Shown: positions 1 to 6,287, numbered from the stretch's first letter. The stretch is DNA of 9,704 nt from an uncultured Caulobacterales bacterium (GCA_938007945.1 CALLME010000220.1:1-9704); one strand, 5' to 3'. Translations and numbers: made by a program. The notes: generated by a model not told the origin, from the sequence alone.

Positions 1-614
1 AAATTGTTATAAAGAAAGTTCAGAAGGTCAAAGTGCTTACGCTCTTTCGGGCTGGAGGCGTTAAACCATTTCTCCGCCCAAGGCAGGGCTTTGGAATAAT
101 TGTCAGATTGCACCCAAGCCTGGACAAGCATTTCCGTATATTGCGGCTTTTGTTGACCGCCGCGGTTGAGATAATTCTCAAGCATTTGCGCGCCCTGCGC
201 ATAGGAGCCATTGGCAATTAATAGCTGCGCGATATTAACGCGAAGCGCGTCAGATTCGTTTGGCAATAAGCCGCCTGCATTAATCGCGTTTTCAAACGAG
301 CTAATCGCCTGACCATAATTATTTGTCTCGTAATAAGAGGCCCCCATCATTTGGTAAACGGTCGAACGCTCATAAGAGTTCAAATCTGGGATTGCGAGCG
401 CCTCATTAAGTTTGCCAATTGCAGCGCTGTGCTGGTTTGAGTTGATGAACTGCAAAGCATCATTGACGACTTGACCTGCTTTCGCGCCAAATTGACGACC
501 TTCTTCTTGTGCCATTGCAGGTGCTGCTGTGAGCACGCTGACAGTCGAAGCCACCCCAAGGACGAGGGACGCGCTGAGCAGCGCAGATTTCAGAGTTGGA
601 AATAATTGGGTCAT
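1..614 (-). CDS. Periplasmic TPR-repeat protein of the TonB operon (3' end beyond the window)
   Basis: The first 204 codons of a minus-strand gene are present, and the reading frame is still open at the window edge. The start is ATG at 612-614, with GGGAG (620-624) just upstream. Residues 1-35 form a signal peptide ending APAMA, with likely cleavage before Gln36, so the protein should be periplasmic. The mature part is helical with repeated Ala/Tyr/Asn-rich helix pairs. One clear TPR-like unit spans about residues 64-113 (SAAIGKLNEALAI, then GASYYETNNYGQAISSFENA), and further degenerate repeats run to the edge (QLLIANGSYAQGAQMLENYL; NYSKALPWAEKWF). A TPR protein commonly closes TonB2/TtpC-type operons, where it is thought to assist the TonB complex or its receptors. 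Its exact partner is unknown. It follows tonB after 159 bp and may also have its own promoter. Confidence 0.88.
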   Translation of the reverse strand, partial: MTQLFPTLKSALLSASLVLGVASTVSVLTAAPAMAQEEGRQFGAKAGQVVNDALQFINSNQHSAAIGKLNEALAIPDLNSYERSTVYQMMGASYYETNNYGQAISSFENAINAGGLLPNESDALRVNIAQLLIANGSYAQGAQMLENYLNRGGQQKPQYTEMLVQAWVQSDNYSKALPWAEKWFNASSPKERKHFDLLNFLYNN

Positions 615-659
615 AAAAGCTCCCGACTTATGGGCCTGTGATTAAGGCATTGGACCGCG

Positions 660-675
660 CACAAATTATATTGTG
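660..675 (-). promoter_or_regulatory. Possible -10 element within an inverted repeat, upstream of the TPR gene
   Basis: Read on the minus strand, 665-670 is a perfect TATAAT. It forms the spacer of a 5-bp inverted repeat, CACAA (660-664) with TTGTG (671-675). The layout resembles an operator overlapping a -10 box. I see no good -35 hexamer 16-18 bp upstream, so this is only a candidate internal promoter for the TPR gene. A second short palindrome, GCAAATTTGC, lies at 697-706. Confidence 0.25.
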
Positions 676-733
676 GGGCTATCGTTGAGGGCACCCGCAA
701 ATTTGCAGGCGCAATAATTTAGAGGCGACAGGA

Positions 734-765
734 TGATGTGAGCGCGAATAAACGCAACCACATCA
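734..765 (-). repeat. Intercistronic stem-loop, tonB to TPR gene
   Basis: TGATGTG (734-740) is the reverse complement of CACATCA (759-765). A short inner GCG/CGC pairing is possible at 744-746 and 753-755. The stem begins just after the tonB stop codon. No T-run follows on the minus strand, so it is not a standard intrinsic terminator. It could protect or process the mRNA. Confidence 0.4.
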
Positions 766-773
766 CACCCGTC

Positions 774-1403
774 CTATTCAGGAATAATCTTCCCGCGTTC
801 ATCTGTCAGGCGGAAGGTAATTTTTGATTCCACGCCAGAACGTGACACAGAACGTCCATCCACAATCTTTGGATTATACTTCCACTTTTCTACCGACTTA
901 ATAGAGGCACGGCTGAACAAACTTTGTGTGCAATAAGTTGCGCTCACATTAAAAGGCTGACCTTCTGGGCTCACATCGAACTTAACATTACAGTGACCCG
1001 ACTTCTCCGCACGTGGCGGCATAATTGGCGGGATACGCACGAGCGGCTGCGCGTCACGATCAGACACCTGAATTTTAAAATTCTGACGGTCGATTTTCGG
1101 TGGCTCAAACTCAGGGATTGCGCCTTCGAGAGAGGCAATGGCCTCTTGAGGCTTGGCCGCTTGCTGACGCTCAATTTGCGGCGGCGGCGGCGGCGTAATC
1201 ACCTTTTTGACTTTGTCGATTTTTGTCGTCCGCTTCACGACTTTAATGTCTTCTACGGTCGGATTAATCTCAAAGTTAGCCGCTTCTGATTTTTCTTGTG
1301 GCTTAAAGTCGCCTGAAATCAGTATTTTCATAAAGATAAACAGGGCCACCGTCACAAATGCTGCAATCGGAATACCAATTATCCAACGTAAAATATTTCC
1401 CAT
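774..1403 (-). CDS. tonB: Energy transducer TonB (TonB2-like)
   Basis: This 209-residue protein would couple the inner-membrane proton channel to outer-membrane TonB-dependent receptors. The start ATG (1401-1403) is preceded by an AAAGGAA ribosome-binding site. Residues 8-30 form the single N-terminal membrane anchor (WIIGIPIAAFVTVALFIFMK). A short periplasmic linker follows, with PPPPP at 71-75 and charged residues. The C-terminal TonB domain spans about 118-200: QPLVRIPPIMPPRAEKSG, then FDVSPEGQPFNVSA, then SIKSVEKWKYNPKIVDGRSV. The PLVR...P..P.RA and VEKWKYxPKxxDG signatures are typical of the TonB2-type family. The usual Tyr-Pro before PRA is Met-Pro here. The domain contains two cysteines, Cys138 and Cys158. 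The gene follows two exbD genes in the same operon. Confidence 0.93.
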   Translation of the reverse strand: MGNILRWIIGIPIAAFVTVALFIFMKILISGDFKPQEKSEAANFEINPTVEDIKVVKRTTKIDKVKKVITPPPPPQIERQQAAKPQEAIASLEGAIPEFEPPKIDRQNFKIQVSDRDAQPLVRIPPIMPPRAEKSGHCNVKFDVSPEGQPFNVSATYCTQSLFSRASIKSVEKWKYNPKIVDGRSVSRSGVESKITFRLTDERGKIIPE

Positions 1404-1418
1404 TTTTGTTCCTTTCGT

Positions 1419-1440
1419 CTGAACACGGCGGAGGTGTCAG
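1419..1440 (-). repeat. Intercistronic stem-loop, second exbD to tonB
   Basis: CTGAACAC (1419-1426) can pair with GTGTCAG (1434-1440), with one bulged A and a 7-nt loop. The stem lies between the exbD stop and the tonB ribosome-binding site. It is short and may be chance, but similar structures sit in most junctions of this operon. Confidence 0.35.
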
Positions 1441-1458
1441 CCTGAAATTTGGTAGCAA

Positions 1459-1854
1459 CTATTTCGTCGATACCCGGGTTGAAATGTTTAAGTCCTGCAT
1501 CAACTCCTGAAGGCCCATTGAGACACCAACTTCAGCATCTCTGTCGGCGATAATAATCGCCTCAGCCTTGGGATTTTCATCCCGCATGGCCGTTATAATC
1601 GGCCGGACTTCTGACAAAGCGTAAGGGCGTTTATCAATCCACACCTCATTTTGTGCGTTCACCGCAATCAAAATACCAGGCTTCCAGTCTTGAGCTGTAT
1701 CAGCCTCAGGCTTGAAGGGATCCACACCCGGCGTCTTCACGAATACGGATGTCACGATGAAGAAAATCAGCAGAATGAAAACCACGTCAAGCATGGGCGT
1801 CATGTTTAGCTCTGCATCTTCTTCTTGTACGACTGTGCGACTACGTCTTGCCAT
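1459..1854 (-). CDS. exbD: ExbD/TolR family protein, second copy
   Basis: This 131-residue ExbD protein is a plug subunit of the ExbB/ExbD proton channel that powers TonB. A short cytoplasmic tail (residues 1-17) leads into one membrane helix of about 18-39. The helix carries the family signature LNMTPMLDVVFILLIFFIV; Asp23 corresponds to the proton-binding aspartate of the family. Residues after 42 form the periplasmic domain (ILIAVNAQNEVWIDKRPY, then AIIIADRDAEVGV), matching the usual ExbD fold and length. There are no cysteines. The start ATG at 1852-1854 has an AAGG ribosome-binding site about 8 nt upstream. It is clearly different from the exbD just upstream, for example in lacking that protein's proline run and Cys pair, so the two are paralogues and not a recent duplication. 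Confidence 0.94.
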   Translation of the reverse strand: MARRSRTVVQEEDAELNMTPMLDVVFILLIFFIVTSVFVKTPGVDPFKPEADTAQDWKPGILIAVNAQNEVWIDKRPYALSEVRPIITAMRDENPKAEAIIIADRDAEVGVSMGLQELMQDLNISTRVSTK

Positions 1855-1890
1855 ATTGTTACCTTATCACATTTAGTTCAGTTTTGCAAA

Positions 1891-1910
1891 TGGCCAACGC
1901 AGTGCGGCCA
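1891..1910 (-). repeat. Intercistronic stem-loop, first exbD to second exbD
   Basis: TGGCC (1891-1895) pairs with GGCCA (1906-1910) around a 10-nt loop. Flanking TTTTG and AAAA could weakly extend the stem. It is a modest structure and is listed because it belongs to the pattern of hairpins between the genes of this operon. Confidence 0.3.
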
Positions 1911-1922
1911 AAATCAAGCTGA

Positions 1923-2333
1923 CTAGCTATTTCTAATAATTTCGATTTTGGTGCCAAGACCTTTGCCATCAAACTCATCTTTGAGACGCACGAGCATGCC
2001 GTGGCGCGCCCCTTCGTTCACACGAAGAATGATGTTGGCGCCTGGTTTGTCCGCGAGCAAACGCTCCACCGCGAGAGACACACGGTCACATTCTGTTTGA
2101 TTGCCGTCCACAGAACAAATTGTCTGATTATCGACATAGATTGTAATCGCAGGTTTTGGACGCGATTCGGGTTGGTCATCGGGCGGCGGCGGCGGTTGCG
2201 TCAGGTCAACACCACGTTCGTCAAGGAATGTCGCGGTGACGATGAAGAAGATCAACATGATAAACACAATGTCGAGCATTGGTGTCATATCGACTTCGGC
2301 TTCATCAGCATTTTTATTACGGCGTCTTCTCAT
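1923..2333 (-). CDS. exbD: ExbD/TolR family protein, first copy
   Basis: This 136-residue ExbD protein belongs to the proton channel that energises TonB. The cytoplasmic tail is strongly basic (MRRRRNK). The membrane helix at about 16-37 carries VDMTPMLDIVFIMLIFFIV, with the conserved channel aspartate at Asp21. A proline run (47-51) links to a periplasmic domain of about 60-136. That domain holds two cysteines nine residues apart (Cys73, Cys82), which could form a disulfide; the second ExbD has none. The start ATG (2331-2333) has AAAGGA 8 nt upstream. The gene follows exbB after 29 bp. Two dissimilar ExbD proteins beside one another suggest a mixed ExbD dimer, or that one serves the TtpC-like channel and the other the short ExbB. 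Which pairing is used cannot be read from the sequence. Confidence 0.94.
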   Translation of the reverse strand: MRRRRNKNADEAEVDMTPMLDIVFIMLIFFIVTATFLDERGVDLTQPPPPPDDQPESRPKPAITIYVDNQTICSVDGNQTECDRVSLAVERLLADKPGANIILRVNEGARHGMLVRLKDEFDGKGLGTKIEIIRNS

Positions 2334-2362
2334 GAGAGATGTCCTTTAATTTCTAAGACTGA

Positions 2363-2890
2363 CTAGTCGTTGAGGCTATCAGCGAACCGTGCGGTTTCGC
2401 GAATGCCTTTGCGCTCGATGAGGGTTGAGCAGAAGAGCCCCACCACAGCCACCATCATGCCGGCCATTGTTGGAATGGTCGCGCGGAACACACCTTCCGC
2501 CATCAATCTGGCGTTAGACGATCCTGACAGAGCCATGACGTCAAAGACTGAAATCATGCCTGTCACAGTACCGAGCAGTCCAAGGAGCGGCGCAATCGCC
2601 ACAAGTGTTTTGATAATCGCGACATTTGAAGATGTCTTTGACTTCACATTTCCGATTAATTCATCCCGAATGGCGAAAGCGCGCCAGCTCGTATGATCTT
2701 CACGTGATTCCCACTCATTGCGCAAGCGGCTTACTGTGCCGCGATGAGCCATGAGATAATAGGCGAGGCGTTCCATAATGAATGAAAACATGACGAAGGC
2801 CAAAATCATAATGGCTAAAATCACGAACCCACCTTGTTGCATCAAGGTCTGAAGGCCATTCACCGCATTGATAGGATTTAGATATTCCAT
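2363..2890 (-). CDS. exbB: MotA/TolQ/ExbB proton channel family protein (short ExbB)
   Basis: This 175-residue ExbB2-like subunit would form the pentameric proton channel around the ExbD helices. It has three membrane segments: about 21-46 (GGFVILAIMILAFVMFSFI), 89-113 and 135-157. The second carries the family core APLLGLLGTVTGMI (100-113) and the third the conserved ATIPTMAGMMVAVVGL. The cytoplasmic loop of about 47-88 is charged. The protein is shorter than E. coli ExbB and matches the short ExbB2 found with TtpC. The start ATG (2888-2890) has AGGAG (2900-2904) 9 nt upstream. The 73-bp gap from the ttpC-like gene holds a long hairpin. The 14-residue core motif is identical in the ttpC-like product, so the two may form mixed or partner channels. 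Confidence 0.94.
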   Translation of the reverse strand: MEYLNPINAVNGLQTLMQQGGFVILAIMILAFVMFSFIMERLAYYLMAHRGTVSRLRNEWESREDHTSWRAFAIRDELIGNVKSKTSSNVAIIKTLVAIAPLLGLLGTVTGMISVFDVMALSGSSNARLMAEGVFRATIPTMAGMMVAVVGLFCSTLIERKGIRETARFADSLND

Positions 2891-2917
2891 CTAGTTTTAC
2901 TCCTGTTAATTCGGGTT

Positions 2918-2960
2918 GAAAATTGTAGGGATGCGGCGCAGGCCGCACCCCTAAATTTTC
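2918..2960 (-). repeat. Long intercistronic hairpin, ttpC to exbB
   Basis: A nearly perfect stem fills most of the gap between the ttpC-like gene and exbB. GAAAATT (2918-2924) pairs with AATTTTC (2954-2960). TAGGG (2926-2930) pairs with CCCTA (2949-2953). TGCGGC (2932-2937) pairs with GCCGCA (2942-2947) around a 4-nt loop. That is 18 bp with one bulged base (2925) and one mismatch (2931/2948). The stem starts 3 nt after the ttpC stop. The AATTTTC arm gives only a weak T-rich end on the minus strand, so partial termination, mRNA end protection or processing are all possible. Confidence 0.65.
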
Positions 2961-2963
2961 GAC

Positions 2964-4391
2964 CTAGACGCCGCCGCGGGCTTCGACGTGGCGCGCCACG
3001 ATACCGGCAGACTGCTCTTCGAGTGTGCTTTGAACACTCCGAGCAAGCGACGAACAGATGCTGTGCAGGATAAGGAGCGGGATAGCCGCAATCAGACCCA
3101 TCATTGTTGTCACAAGCGCTTCTGAAATACCGCCGGCCATCAATTGTGGATCACCTGTTCCGTAGATCATCATGGCTTGGAAGGTCTTAATCATACCTGT
3201 AACCGTACCCAAGAGACCAAGGAGCGGTGCAATACCAGCGCCAAGCTTGAGAAGCACAAGACCCATTTCAAGACGAGGTGATTCACGCAAGATAGCTTCG
3301 TCAAGCTTAAGCTCAACTGTGTCACCATCTTTGTTACGGCTTTCGTCATAGGCCATCATAATACGACCAAGTGGGTTAGATTTAGACGCCTGAGCCTTAC
3401 GCTTTTGCGCGTTCACGCCAAAGTAAGTCATCAGCAAGCGTAGGAAGTTTAGGACACCAAACACGGCACCCAAAATGAGGAGCCACCAAATCATGACACC
3501 GATGTTACCACCGTAACCGCCATCAAATTTGAACGGGTTACCGACGCGCTCTTCGCGTGTTGGGACACGTTCAAATGACTTAAGTAGGCCGCCACGTGTA
3601 GGGTCAACTGGCGCATAAACAAGCGTACCCGGCGCTGCGCCTGCAACTTTAGACGCGGCACTTGTAACTGATTTTTCAGTCGGCTGCTTTGGCAGCTTAG
3701 ATAGAAGCAGGCTTTCCGCTTCACCGTCTTCACTTGAAGGCGGATTATAAGCGAGGAAGTTGCCACCGCTCTTCGTGAAGGCCACAAATGGACCCACGCG
3801 CGTCACACTTTGCATCGCACCGTCATCCACATTGGCAACGGGCGCTTCAAATGTTGTCACTTGGCGCTGCGCTTGGATTTCGCCAAGCATTGTTTGCCAA
3901 ATTGCATTAAGCTGATCTGTATTTGGCAGCGCTTTTGACTCAGACACTTCTTCCAAAACCGCTGTACGCGTTGGGTACTCGGCCGTGATAAGAGAGTTAT
4001 CGAGAATGGCTTTAAACTCACCCGCTTTAGCGCGCGCAAGACCAAACACTTCACCGAAATCACCCTGCGCATTTTTCAACTCACCTTCAAGGCGTGTAAT
4101 ACGGTTTTGGTTGGCGTCAAATGTGCTTTGCACAGAGTTCGCTTTACGCTCAAGCGTGGCAAGCTCGCCGCGCGCTGTTGATAAAAGTGCAGATTGCTGA
4201 TTTTTACGCGCTGCGAATTTTGCTTCGCGCTCACGGTTTTCCGCCGCTGTTTTCGCGCTGTCCTGACGAACCTTGTCAAGAAGCTGACCGACTGAGCTGA
4301 TTTGGGCGCTGGCTGGCATAGCAGACAACATGACTGCTGAACCCACGAGGGCCGCCGTCGTTTTTGTAAAGAATTTCATTTTAATATCCAT
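2964..4391 (-). CDS. ttpC: TtpC-like MotA/TolQ/ExbB protein with periplasmic coiled-coil extension
   Basis: This 475-residue protein joins an ExbB-type channel domain to a large exported N-terminal region, the architecture of TtpC in Vibrio TonB2 systems. Residues 1-29 form a signal peptide (cleavage after PASA). Residues about 37-175 are a charged, Gln/Glu/Arg-rich coiled coil, followed by a periplasmic domain to about 290. Membrane segments lie at about 297-320 (MIWWLLILGAVFGVLNFLRL), 376-399 and 424-448. APLLGLLGTVTGMI (388-401) and EALVTTMMGLIAAIPLL are the ExbB/TolQ/MotA signatures. The first ATG (4389-4391) is chosen because AGGGG lies 8 nt upstream; the in-frame ATG at 4377-4379 has no such site. 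That AGGGG overlaps the TAG stop of the preceding DUF3450 gene, 11 bp away, which suggests translational coupling. The protein is expected to bridge the ExbB/ExbD/TonB complex and the periplasmic partners. Confidence 0.92.
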   Translation of the reverse strand: MDIKMKFFTKTTAALVGSAVMLSAMPASAQISSVGQLLDKVRQDSAKTAAENREREAKFAARKNQQSALLSTARGELATLERKANSVQSTFDANQNRITRLEGELKNAQGDFGEVFGLARAKAGEFKAILDNSLITAEYPTRTAVLEEVSESKALPNTDQLNAIWQTMLGEIQAQRQVTTFEAPVANVDDGAMQSVTRVGPFVAFTKSGGNFLAYNPPSSEDGEAESLLLSKLPKQPTEKSVTSAASKVAGAAPGTLVYAPVDPTRGGLLKSFERVPTREERVGNPFKFDGGYGGNIGVMIWWLLILGAVFGVLNFLRLLMTYFGVNAQKRKAQASKSNPLGRIMMAYDESRNKDGDTVELKLDEAILRESPRLEMGLVLLKLGAGIAPLLGLLGTVTGMIKTFQAMMIYGTGDPQLMAGGISEALVTTMMGLIAAIPLLILHSICSSLARSVQSTLEEQSAGIVARHVEARGGV

Positions 4392-4402
4392 GATTGTAAC
4401 CC

Positions 4403-5164
4403 CTAATTTCCGACAACAACTGGCGCGAAGACCAAGTCAGGCGCTGCTTCGCCTTTGGCAATCCGAATGGCTTTACGAAGGGCAATAGAGTCGCCATCGC
4501 TAAGAACATCCCAAGTTTTCGTGTCATTGTTGTAACGGGCGATTTCTGTCTCATCTTTTGAGATATAGAGAAGCGCCGTGCGACCAAAACGCAGGAAGTT
4601 CACAACGTTACCCGAACGTGTCGGGTGTGCACCTTCATAGCTATCTAGACCTTGGCCATATGTGACCTCAATCTTAAATCCGTTTAGCACTTGGCGGTAT
4701 TGCTCCGCAGGTGAGATTTCCGGGTCAGCCAAAACATTCTTAATGCGCTGAATACGGGCTTTACGCTCCGCGATGCGGAAAGGCAGGTCAGCATTGACGC
4801 TATCCTCTAGCGCGGCCGCCATTTTAAGCATCATTGGCGACATGCCTTGCTTAATTTGCTCAACAGTGCCGAGCTGACGGTTCAGGGACTCAATTTCAGC
4901 CTTTTGTGACTGCAAATAGATGTCCTGTTGATCAACGAAAAGCGCGATATTGTCTTTTTGCTGAAGAACCGCGCGATATTCACGGATCATCGAATCCGCA
5001 TCATCATCCATCTGCTCAACACGTTGCTGAGAGGCTGCGCTGGCAGCCGTAGAAGATTTTGCGGCACTAAGGGCACTATCGAGTTGCGCATGCGCGGGAA
5101 CAGCAAAAGCCATGACCGTCGCACTTGCGAGCAAGATATGCTTGGTTATTGAAAAGTTCGACAT
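4403..5164 (-). CDS. DUF3450 family periplasmic protein, downstream copy
   Basis: This 253-residue protein has a signal peptide (residues 1-26, ending AVPAHA) and should be periplasmic. Residues about 45-105 are a heptad-like coiled coil (SQQRVEQMDDDADSMIREYR; KAEIESLNRQLGTVEQIKQG). The C-terminal part carries features shared with the neighbouring paralogue: DLPFRIAERKAR, EVTYGQGLDSYEG, VNFLRFGRTALLYIS and the end RIAKGEAAPDLVFAPVV. This matches DUF3450 (PF11932 as I recall it), a family encoded next to TtpC/ExbB/ExbD/TonB genes. The biochemical role is not established. An accessory role in the periplasmic part of the TonB complex, perhaps through coiled-coil contact with the TtpC-like extension, is inferred from context. 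It has no cysteines. The ATG start has GGAAGGA just upstream, and the stop overlaps the ribosome-binding site of the next gene. Confidence 0.9.
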   Translation of the reverse strand: MSNFSITKHILLASATVMAFAVPAHAQLDSALSAAKSSTAASAASQQRVEQMDDDADSMIREYRAVLQQKDNIALFVDQQDIYLQSQKAEIESLNRQLGTVEQIKQGMSPMMLKMAAALEDSVNADLPFRIAERKARIQRIKNVLADPEISPAEQYRQVLNGFKIEVTYGQGLDSYEGAHPTRSGNVVNFLRFGRTALLYISKDETEIARYNNDTKTWDVLSDGDSIALRKAIRIAKGEAAPDLVFAPVVVGN

Positions 5165-5201
5165 GGTTTCCTTCCAAGTTTTGTTTTCATCGTTGTTTTG
5201 C

Positions 5202-5259
5202 CCACATTATGTGGAACGTATGGGTGGCGGGGAATTCCGCCTCATTTGCAACCCATACG
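5202..5259 (-). repeat. Palindrome and long hairpin between the two DUF3450 genes
   Basis: Two structures lie in the 152-bp gap. CGTATGGGT (5217-5225) pairs with ACCCATACG (5251-5259). Inside it, GGCGG (5226-5230) pairs with CCGCC (5237-5241) around GGAATT, leaving a 9-nt bulge. Next to it, CCACAT/ATGTGG with a single central base (5202-5214) forms a perfect 13-bp palindrome. No T-run follows on the minus strand, so this is unlikely to be a full intrinsic terminator. An mRNA-stability or processing element, or an operator for a promoter before the second gene, would fit. Confidence 0.6.
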
Positions 5260-5316
5260 GCCTGCAAAATCTTGTGAAGCCCGCGCCTGAGAGACACGAA
5301 CGAAACGGCGAACCGT

Positions 5317-6117
5317 CTAATTACTGACGTAAACAGGTGCGTTGACGACATTCGGCGCAGCTTCGCCGCGCGCCGTGCGCAGGCCGCGTTCAACCTCGAG
5401 AGCTTGGCTCGTATTAAGCTCAACCCACTCTTTCGTCATTGGATCGTAACGCAGCGTCACAGAGCCGTCGAATTGCTGATAGGCGAGCGCCAAGCGACCA
5501 TAGCGAAGGTAGCTGCCGTCAAAAATCTCATTACGCAAATCTCGGAGCGTCGCCCCGGCCGCGATTTTATTATTTTGCTCTTTTGAGAGGGCGCAAGCGG
5601 CTGAAGCCGTATCAGCCTCGCAAGCCGCGTAACGTGTGCCTGGATTAATTGGGTTCTGACCGCCATAAGCGTCAAGCGATTGGCCGTAGCCCACTTCAAT
5701 ATCGTAAATTAAAAGCGCGCTGCGCATTTTTTCGCCGGGCGATCGCGTGGCATCAGCGACATCAGCTTTAAGCTTTTCAAGGCGCGGATATCGCACACCT
5801 TCTAGGAAGGGGATGTCCTTATTAATCTCACCTTCAATGGCTGTGACCATTTTATTGAGCATAGGCTCAACGGTTTTGATTGTCGCGGCACTGTCTTTAA
5901 TCTGTTGCTGCAGGCTCGCAATGCGGCGCTCCTGCGTCGCGACATAAGCCTCTTTTTGAGCAATTGTGAGTTTTGCATTCTCGATAGATTGCAACACACT
6001 CGCATATTGATCTTCTGCCGATGTGGATTGCGCAAAAGCAGGTATTGCCAATGCGCAGAGGGTGGTCGTCAACAGCCCACCCTTAAAAATAGTCGTTACG
6101 GTACTGTGTGTAGTCAC
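5317..6117 (-). CDS. DUF3450 family periplasmic protein, upstream copy (first gene of the operon)
   Basis: This 266-residue paralogue of the next gene has a signal peptide (1-29, ending IPAFA), a coiled coil of about 33-85 (NAKLTIAQKEAYVATQERRI) and the same C-terminal landmarks: IPFLEGVRYPRLEKL, EVGYGQSLDAYGG, SYLRYGRLALAYQ and RTARGEAAPNVVNAPV. It differs by an insertion at about 155-190 with two cysteines (Cys166, Cys175), absent from the other copy. The start is taken as GTG (6115-6117), because GGAGG (6127-6131) lies 9 nt upstream and the signal peptide begins here; no ATG with a good site is in frame nearby. As first gene it sits behind a 170-bp leader that follows a tRNA gene. Role unknown; an accessory periplasmic part of the TonB/TtpC complex is inferred from gene order. 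Confidence 0.88.
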   Translation of the reverse strand: MTTHSTVTTIFKGGLLTTTLCALAIPAFAQSTSAEDQYASVLQSIENAKLTIAQKEAYVATQERRIASLQQQIKDSAATIKTVEPMLNKMVTAIEGEINKDIPFLEGVRYPRLEKLKADVADATRSPGEKMRSALLIYDIEVGYGQSLDAYGGQNPINPGTRYAACEADTASAACALSKEQNNKIAAGATLRDLRNEIFDGSYLRYGRLALAYQQFDGSVTLRYDPMTKEWVELNTSQALEVERGLRTARGEAAPNVVNAPVYVSN

Positions 6118-6205
6118 CAGTCACGTCCTCCAAAATCTCGGCGCGCATTGGTGCACGCTCTTCATTGTTGCCTGACGCTAGACGTAAACGAGCCGTTAAT
6201 CAATC

Positions 6206-6218
6206 GTTACTTAGTAAC
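6206..6218. promoter_or_regulatory. Perfect 13-bp palindrome in the TonB operon leader
   Basis: GTTACT (6206-6211) and AGTAAC (6213-6218) form a perfect inverted repeat around one central base, about 90 bp before the first gene. Very AT-rich DNA flanks it on the upstream side (6219-6257), where a minus-strand promoter such as TTGAAA with an A/T-rich -10 could lie. The placement suits an operator or promoter-overlapping site. It does not match a Fur, Irr or RirA consensus that I can recall, so the regulator is unknown. Confidence 0.3.
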
Positions 6219-6287
6219 AAAATGGGTATTTTTTTAAGATTTTGTTAATTTTTTCAATCGGAACGGGGAGAGTGTAGGCAGTGCGCG

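Noticed and set aside
4377..4379. Alternative downstream start for the ttpC-like gene
   Set aside because: The internal ATG also precedes a signal peptide, but only the ATG at 4389-4391 has a well-placed ribosome-binding site.
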